Positions 42,036 to 53,244 of a stretch of 55,046 nucleotides of DNA are shown here, in pieces. Position numbers and translations under genes: made by a program. This DNA comes from a bacterium BMS3Bbin05 (GTDB lineage: Bacteria; Nitrospirota; Thermodesulfovibrionia; Thermodesulfovibrionales; BMS3Bbin05), in contig BDTO01000065.1 in assembly GCA_002897855.1 (NCBI GenBank), positions 1 through 55,046 of the forward strand, in the 5' to 3' direction. The notes below the pieces were generated by a model. It worked only from the letters and a program-made list of their open reading frames with translations, was not told where the DNA came from and did no database searches. Within the stretch, counting starts at the first letter, position 1. Each line of letters begins with the position of its first letter.

Positions 42036-44000
42036 TCAAGTTTGATCTTTCTCTTTCAATGAGCATATCCTGCTTGCATAGCTCAACAGGCCACCGCTTG
42101 AAATAATATCTTTTTCTCTTTCATTAAAATTGGAGACACATATAACGGTCTCATTGTTATTCAGGTCTTCAACTTCAAATCTCTGGGCACCTTCAAAACT
42201 TCTTTTAATATCCCTGATTTTCAGAACATCACCCTGCCCGATCTTTCCATAATCATCAGGATTATCAAAAATTAACGGCAGGATACCGAAATTAATGAGG
42301 TTTGACCGGTGTATCCTTGCAAAAGACCTGGCAATAACCGCCTGGATGCCGAGATACATGGGGGCCAGCGCAGCGTGCTCCCTCGATGAGCCCTGACCAT
42401 AGTTTTCTGCGCCTATAATAATCCCGCCTCCTGCATCTTTTGCCTTTCTGGCCCTGGAAGAAAAGGTATCATCTATATTGTAGAAGACATAGTCCGAGAT
42501 TGCAGGTATATTCGACCTGAACGGCAGTACAGCAGACCCCGCAGGCATGATATCGTCTGTAGTAATATTATCACCGAGCTTCAGCAGTACTTCCGCTCTG
42601 ATTTCATCTTTTATGGGCTCTTTTACCGGTACATCCTTTATATTAGGTCCCTTTACTATTTTTACCGCTTCCGGGTTCTCCAGGGGACGTATAATAAGAT
42701 TTTCATCTATCAGATATTCGGAAGGTTTATCAAAAACGGTCGCACCCATTCCGGCCTCACGCGGGTCCATCATTTCACCCCTCACGGCAAAAATCGCAGC
42801 CGACAGCGGACTTGCAAGGAATACAAATGCTTCCCTGTTGCCGCTGCGCCCCCTGAAATTCCGGTTGTATGTCCTTACCGATACATGGCCCGTAGCTGGC
42901 GAACCACCCATGCCTATGCAGGGGCCGCAGGAAGACTCGAGCATCCGTGCGCCGGCCGATATCATATCAGCCAGGCTGCCGTCACGGGCGATCATCTCAT
43001 AGACCTGCTTCGATCCCGGATTAATGTGAAGATTAACACGGTCGGCCACTTTTCTGCCTTTTAACAATGAGGCAACTGTACGCATCGCCTGGTAAGAAGA
43101 GTTGGTGCAGCTCCCTATGCAGACCTGATCTACTTTCTTTCCGGCAAGCTCCCCGGCAGGCACCACGGCATCCGGGCTGTGAGGTTGTGCAACCAGCGGT
43201 TCAAGCTTATCAAGGTCTATCTCGATAGCATCAGCATATTCGGCATCATCATCCGCAATAATCTCCGTCCAGTCACTCTCTCTCTTCTGGGCCTTGAGAA
43301 AGAGCCTGGTATTGTCATCACTGGGGAACACCGAAGTAGTGGCGCCAAGTTCAGCTCCCATGTTGGTAATTGTAGCCCTTTCCGTTACGGTAAGGTCTTT
43401 TACACCTTCTCCGCCATACTCAAAGATTTTACCGACCCCACCCTTAACCGTAAGTCTCCGCAGCAGTTCGAGAATAATATCCATGGCGGAAACATAAGGC
43501 CTCTGCAGTTTACCGGTCAAATTAACAAGAACTACGCTGGGCATGGTTATCTCAAAAGAGGAGCCAGCCATAACGGTTGCAGCGTCAAGGCCTCCGACCC
43601 CAATGGCGATCATCCCCATTCCGCCGTTTGTGGGTGTATGGCTGTCAGTGCCGAGACCTGTCCATCCGGGTCTTGCAAACCTCTCGAGGTTCACCTGATG
43701 GCATATCCCATTGCCCGGCTTTGAAAAAAATGCTCCAAACTTTGCCGCTGCCGTCTGCAGAAAGACATGATCATCGGGATTCATGGAGTTTGACTGTATC
43801 ATATTGTGATCAACATAAGAAACCGCCAGCGGCACCTTGACCCGGCCGGCCGACATTGCCTCAAACTGAAGCCATGTCATTGTCCCTGTCGCATCCTGAG
43901 TATAGACCTCATCAATACTCAGTCCGACAGGATTGCCGGGCTTCAGATCGCCATATGACAAATGAGAAGAAAATATCTTTTCTACTATATTTTTCCCCAC
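42036..44000 (-). CDS. Aconitate hydratase, short (Aquifex-type) form
   Basis: The protein has 654 residues. The Fe-S cysteines are in VCIGSCTNSSY and ESSCGPCIGMGGSP, the substrate loops in GTDSHTPTNGGMGMIAIGVG and NYGQGSSREHAALAP. At about 650 residues it is much shorter than AcnA or AcnB (around 850-900) and matches the type first noted in Aquifex, also common in Nitrospirota and Deltaproteobacteria. It interconverts citrate and isocitrate in the (possibly reductive) TCA cycle. The GTG start is supported by a GAGGGGG ribosome binding site. Confidence 0.93.
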   Translation of the reverse strand: MGKNIVEKIFSSHLSYGDLKPGNPVGLSIDEVYTQDATGTMTWLQFEAMSAGRVKVPLAVSYVDHNMIQSNSMNPDDHVFLQTAAAKFGAFFSKPGNGICHQVNLERFARPGWTGLGTDSHTPTNGGMGMIAIGVGGLDAATVMAGSSFEITMPSVVLVNLTGKLQRPYVSAMDIILELLRRLTVKGGVGKIFEYGGEGVKDLTVTERATITNMGAELGATTSVFPSDDNTRLFLKAQKRESDWTEIIADDDAEYADAIEIDLDKLEPLVAQPHSPDAVVPAGELAGKKVDQVCIGSCTNSSYQAMRTVASLLKGRKVADRVNLHINPGSKQVYEMIARDGSLADMISAGARMLESSCGPCIGMGGSPATGHVSVRTYNRNFRGRSGNREAFVFLASPLSAAIFAVRGEMMDPREAGMGATVFDKPSEYLIDENLIIRPLENPEAVKIVKGPNIKDVPVKEPIKDEIRAEVLLKLGDNITTDDIMPAGSAVLPFRSNIPAISDYVFYNIDDTFSSRARKAKDAGGGIIIGAENYGQGSSREHAALAPMYLGIQAVIARSFARIHRSNLINFGILPLIFDNPDDYGKIGQGDVLKIRDIKRSFEGAQRFEVEDLNNNETVICVSNFNEREKDIISSGGLLSYASRICSLKEKDQT

Positions 44001-44203
44001 TGAACCCCCTCTGAAAATTCTTGTATAACAAAAAAAGAGTATTTAAATTAACATAAGAATCGGGGATATGTCCAAAAAACACTTCACTACATCTATAGAT
44101 ATCCTGAAAAACCCGGGATTTGAACATTTAAACATAATGTACAGCGTAACTATAATATGTTAAACTATATAATTATTTTTTAGTTATTTTCAGGGAGGAG
44201 AAT

Positions 44204-45457
44204 GTGCACTATTTCGGGTACAAAAAGGGCGGATTATATGCTGAAGAAGTCCCTGTAGGTAAACTGACGGAGGCATACGGGACTCCCCTGTTTATTTACA
44301 GTTACAGGACTCTGAGACGTCACTTCCTTGCCTACGATAAGGCCTTCGGAAAGATTCCCCATATTATCTGTTACGCGTTAAAGGCAAATCCGAATTCGGC
44401 AATAATCAGGACATTTGCATCTCATGGAGGTGGTGCGGACATTGTTTCAGGCGGCGAACTTTACCGTGCTCTAAAGGCAGGTGTTGACCCGCGTAAGATT
44501 GTTTATGCGGGAGTCGGCAAGACCGTGGAAGAGATCAGGTTTGCCCTCAGCAAAGGCATCCTTATGTTCAACATGGAGTCCGACCAGGAACTGATTGAGA
44601 TTAACAGGGTAGCTTCACTAATGAAAAAAAAGGCACCTGTTGCCCTGAGGGTCAACCCCGATATAGACCCGAAGACTCATCCCTACATATCCACGGGTAT
44701 GAAGGAACACAAGTTCGGGGTACCCATCGAAGATGCGCTCGACTTCTACATGCAGGCAAAGAAACTGAAGAACCTGGAAATCGTCGGCATACACGCCCAT
44801 ATAGGCTCACAGATAACAGAGGTCACGCCATTTGTAGATGCATTGAACAGCATTATACTGCTGATAAAGGGTCTTGGAGAAAACGGTATAAATGTCAGGT
44901 ACCTTGATATCGGAGGGGGACTTGGCATACGCTACGTCTCTGAAGAGCCGCCTATGCCCTCCGATCTTGCATCGGAACTCATACCCATACTCAGGGATAT
45001 GAGTGTTACGGTTATCATAGAACCCGGCAGATCGCTGGTCGGAAATGCCGGAATCTTTGTAACAAAGGTTATTTATACCAAAAACGGCGAAGGCAAAGAA
45101 TTCATAATCGTTGATGGAGCAATGAACGACCTCATCAGACCCACTCTTTACGGAGCATTTCACAACATTATCCCTGTCAGGAAGAACCGGAGGAAAAAGA
45201 TACTCGCAGACATAGTAGGGCCGATATGTGAGTCCGGAGATTTCCTCGGAAAGGCAAGAAATCTGCCCAGGCCGGAAAGAGGTGAATTATTGGCCGTAAT
45301 GAGTTCCGGGGCATACGGTTTTTCGATGAGTTCAAATTACAACAGCCGTCCCCGTGCCGCTGAAGTGTTGGTGAACGGTGAGAGGCATTATCTCATTAAA
45401 AAGAGAGAGAACTTAAACGACCTTATAAGAGGCGAATCAATCCCTGGTTTTCTCTAA
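44204..45457 (+). CDS. lysA: Diaminopimelate decarboxylase
   Basis: This 417-residue alanine-racemase-fold PLP enzyme performs the last step of lysine synthesis. PLP lysine in CYALKANPNSAI; HIGSQITEVTPF; GGGLGIRYVSEEPP; phosphate-binding EPGRSLVGNAG; catalytic cysteine in PICESGDFLG, contributed across the dimer. The GTG start at 44204 has GGGAGGAG just upstream. It is followed five bases later by dapF, forming a diaminopimelate operon with dapA. Confidence 0.97.
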   Translation: MHYFGYKKGGLYAEEVPVGKLTEAYGTPLFIYSYRTLRRHFLAYDKAFGKIPHIICYALKANPNSAIIRTFASHGGGADIVSGGELYRALKAGVDPRKIVYAGVGKTVEEIRFALSKGILMFNMESDQELIEINRVASLMKKKAPVALRVNPDIDPKTHPYISTGMKEHKFGVPIEDALDFYMQAKKLKNLEIVGIHAHIGSQITEVTPFVDALNSIILLIKGLGENGINVRYLDIGGGLGIRYVSEEPPMPSDLASELIPILRDMSVTVIIEPGRSLVGNAGIFVTKVIYTKNGEGKEFIIVDGAMNDLIRPTLYGAFHNIIPVRKNRRKKILADIVGPICESGDFLGKARNLPRPERGELLAVMSSGAYGFSMSSNYNSRPRAAEVLVNGERHYLIKKRENLNDLIRGESIPGFL

Positions 45458-45462
45458 TAAAA

Positions 45463-46308
45463 ATGGAAACGACATTCTATAAGATGCACGGCCTGGGTAA
45501 CGATTTTATTCTGATCGATTGCATCGAAAATAAATCCATGCAGGATTCCGCAGTCTCCCGGTTGACCGGGCTCGCAGCAAAAATCTGTAGCAGAAGATTG
45601 GGTATAGGCGCTGACCAGCTGCTCTTGCTCTATCCATCCGAAAAAGCTGATTTCAGGATGAGGATATTCAACGCCGACGGCAGCGAGGTTGAGATGTGCG
45701 GAAACGGCATCAGATGCCTGGCAAAATATGTCTGGAACAGGAGATATTCCAACAAAAAAATCCTTGACATCGAGACCATGGCCGGTATAATAAGGCCGGA
45801 AAAGAACGGGGATAACGGAGATATGGTCAAGGTAGATATGGGGAGGCCCGCTCTGGACGCAATGGATATTCCCGTAAAACTTGAAGGGGAAATTATGGAT
45901 TTTCCATTGAAGATCGAGGACATGGAATTCAATATTACATGTGTCTCTATGGGGAATCCCCATACCGTGATTTTTATTGATAACACTGACGATTTTGCTG
46001 TATCCTATTATGGACCATTAATTGAGAATCACGAGCTCTTTCCCGGAAAAACCAATGTCGAATTTGTGCAGATAATTAACCGGGATGAGATAAAGATGCG
46101 TGTATGGGAAAGAGGAGCAGGGGAAACGCCGGCATGCGGAACAGGGGCATCGGCCGCCGCAGTTGCATCAGCCCTGAAAGAACTTACCAGGCGGGAAGTA
46201 ACGGTACATCTTTCAGGTGGAGACCTGTTTTTGAAATGGGATAGCGATGGTCACGTCTTCATGACAGGCCCTGCCGTTACCGTATTTGAAGGGAAAATAG
46301 ATATTTAA
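45463..46308 (+). CDS. dapF: Diaminopimelate epimerase
   Basis: This 281-residue cofactor-independent racemase has both active-site cysteines: EMCGNGIRCLAKYV and ETPACGTGASAAAVAS. The opening FYKMHGLGNDFILID is typical. It converts LL- to meso-diaminopimelate for peptidoglycan and for LysA. The gene lies 5 bp after lysA, so the two are co-transcribed. Confidence 0.97.
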   Translation: METTFYKMHGLGNDFILIDCIENKSMQDSAVSRLTGLAAKICSRRLGIGADQLLLLYPSEKADFRMRIFNADGSEVEMCGNGIRCLAKYVWNRRYSNKKILDIETMAGIIRPEKNGDNGDMVKVDMGRPALDAMDIPVKLEGEIMDFPLKIEDMEFNITCVSMGNPHTVIFIDNTDDFAVSYYGPLIENHELFPGKTNVEFVQIINRDEIKMRVWERGAGETPACGTGASAAAVASALKELTRREVTVHLSGGDLFLKWDSDGHVFMTGPAVTVFEGKIDI

Positions 46309-46368
46309 TAATATGCGCGCAGCTTAACAGATTTTTTCCGGTATGGAATTGATTATAACTTAGAAAAT

Positions 46369-46420
46369 CACCCCTAACCCCCGACAAGTCGGGACAGGCC
46401 CTCTTTACCAAAGAGGGGAA
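46369..46420. repeat. Hairpin repeat between dapF and dapA
   Basis: CACCCCTAACCCCCGACAAG and TCGGGACAGGCCCTCTTTAC followed by CAAAGAGGGG. Two nested stems: CCCGACAAGTCGGG and CCCCTC/GAGGGG-type. The first also occurs at 54482-54495. It could attenuate transcription between the two dap genes. Confidence 0.5.
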
Positions 46421-46463
46421 TAAATATTAGGGAGTCTTTACCAAAAAATTGCAGGAGGTAATT

Positions 46464-47336
46464 ATGTTTAATGGATCTATTGTCGCTATAGTAACCCCTT
46501 TCAGCAATGAAAAGGTTGACGAAAAGGCATTCGGCGACCTGATAGAATGGCACATAAAGGAAGGAACCAGTGCAATAGTGCCCTGCGGCACCACAGGTGA
46601 ATCGGCTACACTCAATTATGAAGAGCATCAAAGGGTAATAGAACTGGCCATAGAGATAGTTAATAAAAGGATTCCCGTTATTGCAGGCACAGGCGCCAAT
46701 TCAACAGAAGAAACGATAATGATAACCAGAAAGGCCCAAAAAGCCGGCGCCGACGGAGCCCTGCTGGTCTCTCCATATTATAACAAACCGACACAGGAAG
46801 GCATTTACCGGCATTACAGAAAAATTGCTACCATTGTAGATATTCCCATTATTCTTTATAATGTGCCGGGCAGAACCTCAAGTAATATACTGCCCGATAC
46901 GGTTGCCCGCCTTGCTGAGATAGATAATATAGTGGCGATCAAGGAAGCCACCGGGAACATGAGGCAGGCAAGTGATATTATCCGGCTGTGCAGCGACAAG
47001 ATAAAAGTCCTTTCCGGTGATGACTTTACCACATTTCCTCTCATGATGCTCGGCGGGAAAGGCACAATTTCGGTTACAGCAAACATCGTACCAAAGATGG
47101 TCTCCGAGATGTGCTCCTTCATAAACAGAGGTCTTATCGATGATGCAAGGAAAATGCACTGTAAGCTTGAACCGCTGAATGCAGCAATGTTCCTGGAAAC
47201 AAATCCGATACCGGTAAAAACGGCGCTTGCACTTATGGGGAAAATCAAGGAAGAATTCAGGCTGCCTCTCTGTGAAATGGCACAGGCCAACAAAAATAAG
47301 CTCAGGGAAGTTCTTCAGTCTTATGATCTGATTTAG
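46464..47336 (+). CDS. dapA: 4-hydroxy-tetrahydrodipicolinate synthase
   Basis: This 290-residue class I aldolase has CGTTGESATLNYEEHQRVI, the tyrosine in PIILYNVPGRTSSN and the Schiff-base lysine in IVAIKEATGNMRQ. It condenses pyruvate with aspartate semialdehyde. ATG 46464 is preferred over the upstream TTG because GCAGGAGG lies eight bases before it. dapB is not next to it; dnaE follows. Confidence 0.97.
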   Translation: MFNGSIVAIVTPFSNEKVDEKAFGDLIEWHIKEGTSAIVPCGTTGESATLNYEEHQRVIELAIEIVNKRIPVIAGTGANSTEETIMITRKAQKAGADGALLVSPYYNKPTQEGIYRHYRKIATIVDIPIILYNVPGRTSSNILPDTVARLAEIDNIVAIKEATGNMRQASDIIRLCSDKIKVLSGDDFTTFPLMMLGGKGTISVTANIVPKMVSEMCSFINRGLIDDARKMHCKLEPLNAAMFLETNPIPVKTALALMGKIKEEFRLPLCEMAQANKNKLREVLQSYDLI

Positions 47337-47398
47337 GCAGACTTTTTACGAGGCCGTCTTCATTGACTTGCAAAGAAATGAAAGATTAAACTTTATAT

Positions 47399-50300
47399 AT
47401 GCAACATACGGATTTTGTCCCCCTTCACATCCACACTGAATACAGCCTGCTGGACGGAGCTATCAAGATAAAGGAGCTGGTAGACACTGCTGCATCCTAC
47501 AGGATGCCGGCTGTCGCTATCACTGACCACGGAAACCTGTTTGGAGCAATCCAGTTTTACACGCAGGCAATAAAGGCAGGCGTCAAACCCATTATCGGCT
47601 GTGAGGTATATGTTGCACCCCGAAGCAGGCTTGACAGGGACAGGAGATCCGGAGAATTCAATTATCATCTCATACTGCTTTCAAGAAATATTGACGGATA
47701 TAAAAACCTTGTCAACCTGGTGACCAGAGCATACATCGAGGGGTTCTATTACAAGCCGCGCATAGATCTCGACCTGCTCGAACAATACAGCGGAGGGCTG
47801 ATAGGTCTCAGTTCATGCCTTCAAGGTGAGGTGCCGAGTTATCTGAACAGGGGTATGATGGACAAGGCCCGTGAAGCAGCACTGCGCTACAAGCACATCC
47901 TGGGGGCGGAAAACTTCTTTTTGGAACTTCAGGACAACGGCATCGAAGAACAGAATGAGGTCAACAGGAAACTGATAGAACTCTCGAATGAACTTCATAT
48001 CCCTCTCGTTGCAACCAATGACTGCCATTACCTGAGAAAAGATGATGTTAAGGCCCATGATGTACTTTTATGCATTCAGACCGGCAAGACGGTCAATTCC
48101 AATGACAGGATGAAATTCAGGACCGATCAGCTGTATTTCAAGTCTCCGGAGGAAATGAAGGAATCTTTCAAAGATATTCCTGAAGCTATAAAAAATACGG
48201 TTCTAATAGCAGAAAGATGCAATATTGAATTCAAAACAGGCCATTATCTCCTCCCGACCTTCCCTTTAGAGGAGGGCCGCAAGGACGATGAATATCTCAC
48301 ATCACTTGCGCATGAAGGGCTGAGGAACAGGTGTGGTGAAGAAATACCCGAAAATTACATGGAGCGACTTAATCATGAACTCGATATTATAAAAATGATG
48401 GGTTATTCATCATATTTTCTTATAGTTTGGGACTTTATAAATTATTCAAAACAGAACGGAATTCCTGTGGGTCCGGGTAGGGGGTCCGCCGCAGGCAGCC
48501 TTGTATCCTACGCACTCGGCATCACCGAAATAGACCCTCTCAGGTACAATCTGCTCTTTGAAAGATTTCTGAATCCCGAAAGAATAAGTATGCCTGATAT
48601 TGATATAGACTTCTGCAAGGACAGGAGACCGGAGGTAATATCATACGTCGCTGATAAATATGGGCATGACCATGTCGCCCAGATAATTACTTTCGGGACA
48701 ATGGCTGCAAAGGGGGCCATCAGGGATGCAGGACGGGCGCTCGACATACCTTATGCAGAGGTAGACCGGATTGCAAAACTCGTGCCGAACACCCTCAATA
48801 TAACCATAGATGCCGCCATGAAGGCCGAACCAAGGCTGATGGAACTGTATAAAACAGATAACAGATACAAAGAACTCCTGGATATTGCAAGAAGGCTTGA
48901 GGGTTTATGCAGGCATGCATCTACACATGCCGCCGGTGTCGTCATTTCGCCTGCTCCACTTACTGAATATACCCCCCTGTACAGAAGTCCTTCAGACGAA
49001 TCCGTCACCACACAGTTTGATATGAGTTCAATCGAGAAGATAGGCCTTCTGAAATTCGATTTCCTTGGGCTTAAGACGCTTACTGTTATCGACAAGACCC
49101 TGCGATATGCGCGGGAGAACGGCCGGGAGATAGATATTAATACTATTTCTCTCGACGACAGGAAGACATATGAACTCCTTGGTTCAAGTAACACAACAGG
49201 GGTATTTCAGCTTGAAAGCGACGGCATGCGTGAAATCCTGGTAAAGATGGCGCCTAACCGCTTCGAAGACCTTATCGCACTGGTCGCTTTGTACAGGCCC
49301 GGGCCGATCGGAAGCGGCATGATAGAGGATTTCATAAAAAGGAAAAGAGGTGTTACGGATGTAAAATACGATCTTCCCCAGCTCAGGGACATTCTGGATG
49401 AAACATACGGAGTTATCCTTTATCAGGAACAGGTTATGCGCATAGCAAACAAACTTGCGAGCTTTACTTTGGGCGAAGCCGATATACTCCGCAAGGCAAT
49501 GGGGAAAAAGAAGCCGGATGAGATGGAAAAACTGAAAATGAAGTTTATCTCGGGTGCTGCAAAAAACGGCATAACCGAAGCGAAAGCCGAAAGGATATTC
49601 GACCTCATGTCTTATTTCGCCGAATACGGCTTTAATAAATCCCATTCCGCCGCTTATGCATATGTCGCATACCAGACTGCTTATCTCAAGGCGAATTACC
49701 CTGTCGAATTCATGGCTGCGAATCTGAGTTCGGATATGGACAACACCGACAAGATAGTAAAATTCATTTCAGAATGCAAAAACATGGGCATAGAGATACT
49801 ACCTCCGGACATAAATCACAGCGGCAAGGAATTCATGGTCTCCGGCAATTCCATCAGGTTCGGGCTGGAAGCCGTCAAAGGGGCGGGAACAGCAGCAATC
49901 GATTCGATTATTGAGGCAAGGCAGAAGGGTCCATTTACAGCATTTGAGGATTTTATAGACAGGGTAGACTCGAGAAAGGTAAACAAAAAAGTACTTGAAC
50001 AACTGGTGAAGGCCGGCGCATTTGATAAGATAATCACTACCCGAAAGTCGGTGTTTGAGGAGATAGAACATAATAACGGCAGAAGAAGCAGTTTATCTCT
50101 ATTCGGCAAACAGGATTTTTCTAAAGACGGGGGGGAATACAGTGAATCAGACGAGTGGGATGAAAACAGACTGCTGGTCTGTGAAAAAGAAGCCCTCGGC
50201 TTTTACATTACCGGTCATCCCCTAAGCAAGTATTCCGACTATCTTGTCTCTCTCAATACTGTAAAGACATCATATCTGCATAAGGCTAAAACTTTGAGAG

Positions 50301-50812
50301 ATGGTGAAGAGGTTACAATTGCGGGCATCATCCATTCAATCAGAAAATCGCTCACCAGGTCAAAACAGGAGACAATGGCTAATTTTATCCTTGAAGACGA
50401 CCAGGGATATATAGATGTCATAGCATTCCCCGACACTTATAATAAATATGCCGGCATTCTGATTAAAGACAACTCTATCCTGCTAAAAGGGACAATGGAA
50501 TTGACCGATAAGGGGCCAAAGATACATGCCAAATTCATTATCCCTCTGGAGACGGAATTCAATTCAGACTCCTGCTCGGTCGAAGTGAAAATTGCAGCAT
50601 CAGATCCCGGCAACCTGCTTTTCAGTCTGAAAGAAACCGTTCAGTCTCATTCAGGGAAATGCCCTCTTTATGTTAAACTTTTCCTTGATGACTACGAAGC
50701 GACCATAGCCACACACTCAGGATTAACAGTGAACCGTGATATTATCGATTCATTTAAAAAAATACTCGGCAACAACAGAGTCAAGGTGACATATAATGAA
50801 CATTTATCTTGA
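47399..50812 (+). CDS. dnaE: DNA polymerase III alpha subunit
   Basis: This 1137-residue replicative polymerase has the PHP domain at the N-terminus ([33 protein letters not shown]). Polymerase motifs are [37 protein letters not shown] with catalytic aspartates, and [18 protein letters not shown]. An HhH and OB-type C-terminus ([20 protein letters not shown]) completes DnaE1. Length is normal. accA begins 17 bp before its stop, a conserved dnaE-accA arrangement. Confidence 0.97.
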   Translation: MQHTDFVPLHIHTEYSLLDGAIKIKELVDTAASYRMPAVAITDHGNLFGAIQFYTQAIKAGVKPIIGCEVYVAPRSRLDRDRRSGEFNYHLILLSRNIDGYKNLVNLVTRAYIEGFYYKPRIDLDLLEQYSGGLIGLSSCLQGEVPSYLNRGMMDKAREAALRYKHILGAENFFLELQDNGIEEQNEVNRKLIELSNELHIPLVATNDCHYLRKDDVKAHDVLLCIQTGKTVNSNDRMKFRTDQLYFKSPEEMKESFKDIPEAIKNTVLIAERCNIEFKTGHYLLPTFPLEEGRKDDEYLTSLAHEGLRNRCGEEIPENYMERLNHELDIIKMMGYSSYFLIVWDFINYSKQNGIPVGPGRGSAAGSLVSYALGITEIDPLRYNLLFERFLNPERISMPDIDIDFCKDRRPEVISYVADKYGHDHVAQIITFGTMAAKGAIRDAGRALDIPYAEVDRIAKLVPNTLNITIDAAMKAEPRLMELYKTDNRYKELLDIARRLEGLCRHASTHAAGVVISPAPLTEYTPLYRSPSDESVTTQFDMSSIEKIGLLKFDFLGLKTLTVIDKTLRYARENGREIDINTISLDDRKTYELLGSSNTTGVFQLESDGMREILVKMAPNRFEDLIALVALYRPGPIGSGMIEDFIKRKRGVTDVKYDLPQLRDILDETYGVILYQEQVMRIANKLASFTLGEADILRKAMGKKKPDEMEKLKMKFISGAAKNGITEAKAERIFDLMSYFAEYGFNKSHSAAYAYVAYQTAYLKANYPVEFMAANLSSDMDNTDKIVKFISECKNMGIEILPPDINHSGKEFMVSGNSIRFGLEAVKGAGTAAIDSIIEARQKGPFTAFEDFIDRVDSRKVNKKVLEQLVKAGAFDKIITTRKSVFEEIEHNNGRRSSLSLFGKQDFSKDGGEYSESDEWDENRLLVCEKEALGFYITGHPLSKYSDYLVSLNTVKTSYLHKAKTLRDGEEVTIAGIIHSIRKSLTRSKQETMANFILEDDQGYIDVIAFPDTYNKYAGILIKDNSILLKGTMELTDKGPKIHAKFIIPLETEFNSDSCSVEVKIAASDPGNLLFSLKETVQSHSGKCPLYVKLFLDDYEATIATHSGLTVNRDIIDSFKKILGNNRVKVTYNEHLS

Positions 50813-51773
50813 CTTTGAAAAACCATTACAGAATCTCGAATTAAAAATCGAAGAACTGAAGCGCCTGACGGATACAGACGGCTCCGTCGACATAAAGGAA
50901 GAAATATCCAGACTTGAGAAAAAAGCCGGGAAATTGAAAAAGGAGATATTCGATAAACTCTCTCCCTGGCAGGAGACACAGATAGCGAGGCATCCGGAGC
51001 GGCCGTATACTCTTGACTACATAAATGAAATTGTACAGGATTTTGAAGAACTTCATGGAGACAGGAAATTTTCAGATGACCCCTCCATTGTGGGTGGTTT
51101 CGGCAGAATCGAAGAGCAGCCGTTCCTTATTATTGGCCATCAGAAAGGCCGCGGTACAAAAGACAGGATCACCAGGAATTTCGGCCAACCACATCCCGAA
51201 GGTTACAGAAAGGCGCTGAGGCTCATGAAACTTGCTGAAAGATTTCACAAACCTGTCCTTACTCTTGTCGATACTCCAGGGGCATTCCCTGGAATCGGTT
51301 CCGAAAAACGGGGGCAATCCGAGGCAATAGCAACAAACCTTATGCACATGTCCAAATTAAAGACCTCTATAATTTCCGTAATTATCGGAGAAGGGGGCAG
51401 TGGGGGTGCGATAGCCCTGGCCGTTGCCGACAGATTGCTTATGCTCGATCATTCAATTTATTCTGTCATTTCTCCGGAAGGGTGTGCTGCAATACTGTGG
51501 CATAAGGACGGTGAAGTAGGGAAAGAAGAGTATGCCAAGGCAGCAGAGGCCTTGAAGTTAACTTCAAGGGACTTGCTACGATACGGAGTTATTGACCGGA
51601 TTATCAAGGAACCCCTCGGAGGCGCCCACAGAGATTACAGGGCAACGGCGGAATCTATAAAAAAGGCAGTTCTGGAATCATATAATGAAATAAGGATCAA
51701 ACCCATTGAACAGTTAGTTGAAGAAAGATACGCCAAATTCAGACAATTGGGTCAATTTTCAGAAATCGAATAA
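50796..51773 (+). CDS. accA: Acetyl-CoA carboxylase carboxyltransferase subunit alpha
   Basis: This 325-residue protein has the carboxyltransferase signature: [60 protein letters not shown] and [15 protein letters not shown]. It joins AccD, encoded elsewhere, to form malonyl-CoA for fatty acid synthesis. It overlaps dnaE by 17 bp. Downstream the gene-poor accessory region begins. Confidence 0.98.
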   Translation: MNIYLDFEKPLQNLELKIEELKRLTDTDGSVDIKEEISRLEKKAGKLKKEIFDKLSPWQETQIARHPERPYTLDYINEIVQDFEELHGDRKFSDDPSIVGGFGRIEEQPFLIIGHQKGRGTKDRITRNFGQPHPEGYRKALRLMKLAERFHKPVLTLVDTPGAFPGIGSEKRGQSEAIATNLMHMSKLKTSIISVIIGEGGSGGAIALAVADRLLMLDHSIYSVISPEGCAAILWHKDGEVGKEEYAKAAEALKLTSRDLLRYGVIDRIIKEPLGGAHRDYRATAESIKKAVLESYNEIRIKPIEQLVEERYAKFRQLGQFSEIE

Positions 51774-51945
51774 AATTTCCCGGCTCCTTACCTGACATCA
51801 AGCTGAAATTATGATACAAACTATATCAATATTGACAAAATCGTATAAAGTCCTGAATTGTCACCCCTGAGATGGATAACCCATCCCATCCTCCCCTTAT
51901 TAAAGGGAGGAGAGATGAGGGGTCAAGGAGAGGAGACTAAAGGGA

Positions 51946-52074
51946 ATCGGTGCTTATTTTGGTGTTGGTGAGTCTGCTGTATCTCAGGCAAGCCACAAGT
52001 TTAAAGAAACATCAGATAAAGACAGGAGACTCAGAAAAAAGATAAGACATATTTGCAAAAAGTTAAATCTGTGA
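51946..52074 (+). pseudogene. C-terminal remnant of a REP-associated/IS200-like transposase
   Basis: The frame from 51946 to the TGA at 52072-52074 reads IGAYFGVGESAVSQASHKFK, then ETSDKDRRLRKKIRHICKKL and NL. This is the DnaA-like helix-turn-helix tail of Y1 (REP-associated tyrosine) transposases. The catalytic HUH domain is missing; upstream lie only CCCC/GGGG hairpins (about 51880-51915). It is evidence that such transposases once acted here and may have spread the palindromic repeats. Confidence 0.6.
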
Positions 52075-52078
52075 AATG

Positions 52079-52216
52079 TGTACGGGCTCTTGCCCGAACC
52101 ATAAATTGTCACCCTGAACTTGTTTCAGGGTCTCGTGCCTCATTATTTTTTTAGATTCTGAATCAAGTTCAGAATGACAGTAAGGGCATTTCCATATTTG
52201 GGCAACAGCCCGTGTA
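52079..52216. repeat. Palindromic MITE-like element
   Basis: Imperfect terminal repeats TGTACGGGCTCTTGCCC (52079-52095) and GGGCAACAGCCCGTGTA (52200-52216). The inner segment is GTCACCCTGAACTTGTTTCA with GGGTCTCGTG, then AGATTCTGAATCAAGTTCAG with AATGACAG, which can pair over long arms. It fills part of the 623-bp gap after accA. Confidence 0.6.
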
Positions 52217-52247
52217 GATTTGCCCCTCTAAATTTCCTCGGCCTTCG

Positions 52248-52384
52248 GTAATTGAAAATTAAGTCAAAACTGATGACAGTCTTCTCGAAATAAGAAAATA
52301 TTCTTATTTATATTTCCTGCTCAGAATCACTTTTGTCCCGATGCGAAGCTTTCCGGAAACAAACGGTGACCTTATAAGTGTTAG
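52248..52384 (+). repeat. Dispersed repeat family 5, copy A
   Basis: GTAATTGAAAATTAAGTCAA...CTGATGACAGTCTTCTCGAA...AAGAAAATATTCTTATTTAT...GACCTTATAAGTGTTAG. The same order recurs at 54363-54539, where a CCCGTAGAGTG...CCCGACAAGTCGGG stretch is inserted. The palindrome ATAAGAAAATATTCTTAT lies at its centre. Confidence 0.65.
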
Positions 52385-52396
52385 CTGAAAATGTTC

Positions 52397-52996
52397 TCAG
52401 TTGCCTTTATTTTCAAAATGAACAAAATCGATCAAAAACACAGCACCCAAAAGCAGGGATTTCACATTTATATTCCATCCTGTGGGGAAAGAGACACCAA
52501 AATTGTCTGCATCAGTAAAACCTTCCTTCAAAAGTCCACTCCACTTTTTTGTGATTTTGCCATATTCCATGCCATTCTTTCTGATTTCAAATGTCCATGG
52601 ATGAAGAATTGGTCCAAAAAGTTGAAATATTTCCTGTCCCGAACCGTCTAATACCGAGTAGATGCGGCGTAATATGGAAAAGCGCCTTTGTATTGTCCCT
52701 AAAGGGCTTCCTTGTGAGTTAAAAACGTTTAGTTGGTGAAAGTAGAATCGAAAAGGTCTCTTCAACTTCAAGACAGGTTTACTATCAAAGGTTAAGACCT
52801 CGATCTCAAAAGGGCGCAATGCCTTTAAAAAAATCCGTAGAAGCATTGAGCCCCCTTCTTCAGCGGCCATATAGAGCTCATTACCGGAGGGGTCCATCAC
52901 AACGTATTTATTCTTAGTTTCAAATCCGGTGAGTATCTCCCCCCATTCCTTTTTTTGACTCACAATTAATGCGTTTATTGATGAAAGTCTTTGCAT
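52397..52996 (-). CDS. Phospholipid-scramblase-family protein
   Basis: This protein of about 199 residues resembles the scramblase (LURP-like) beta-barrel family. Its features include ETKNKYVVMDPSGNELYMAAEE, FEIEVLTFDSKPVLKLKRPF and a hydrophobic C-terminal helix (VKSLLLGAVFLIDFVHFE). Eukaryotic members move phospholipids or bind nucleic acids; bacterial roles are unknown. ATG 52996 (MQRLSSINAL) is preferred over 53026 because GAGAGGA lies seven bases upstream. It stands alone among repeats, and base use does not differ sharply from the core region. Confidence 0.7.
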   Translation of the reverse strand: MQRLSSINALIVSQKKEWGEILTGFETKNKYVVMDPSGNELYMAAEEGGSMLLRIFLKALRPFEIEVLTFDSKPVLKLKRPFRFYFHQLNVFNSQGSPLGTIQRRFSILRRIYSVLDGSGQEIFQLFGPILHPWTFEIRKNGMEYGKITKKWSGLLKEGFTDADNFGVSFPTGWNINVKSLLLGAVFLIDFVHFENKGN

Positions 52997-53244
52997 CTTA
53001 ATATCCTCTCTTTCCATCTCAAACACTCAGATAACGATTTCCATACTAAAACAGAACCAATAAAACAGCATGGCATAGAATAAAGATATTATATTATCCT
53101 CTGCAAGAAAAAAGAAAGGAGGAATGTTAGAGTATCAGGAGAATAAGGCATGGATAGATGGGAAGATAGTGGTGGCGTATTGACCCTCGGATTACCAGGA
53201 TCGGGACGAGTGGCTTTACTGCGATGAGATTCAATTATACTAAG

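Noticed and set aside
43179-43724. Plus-strand ORF of 181 codons
   Set aside because: Lies wholly antisense within aconitase, whose motifs are intact; no family resemblance.
53096-53240. Possible short gene after the purine-rich ribosome binding-like site
   Set aside because: The frame from ATG 53123 ends after 19 codons, and the following open stretch has no start; no recognisable product.
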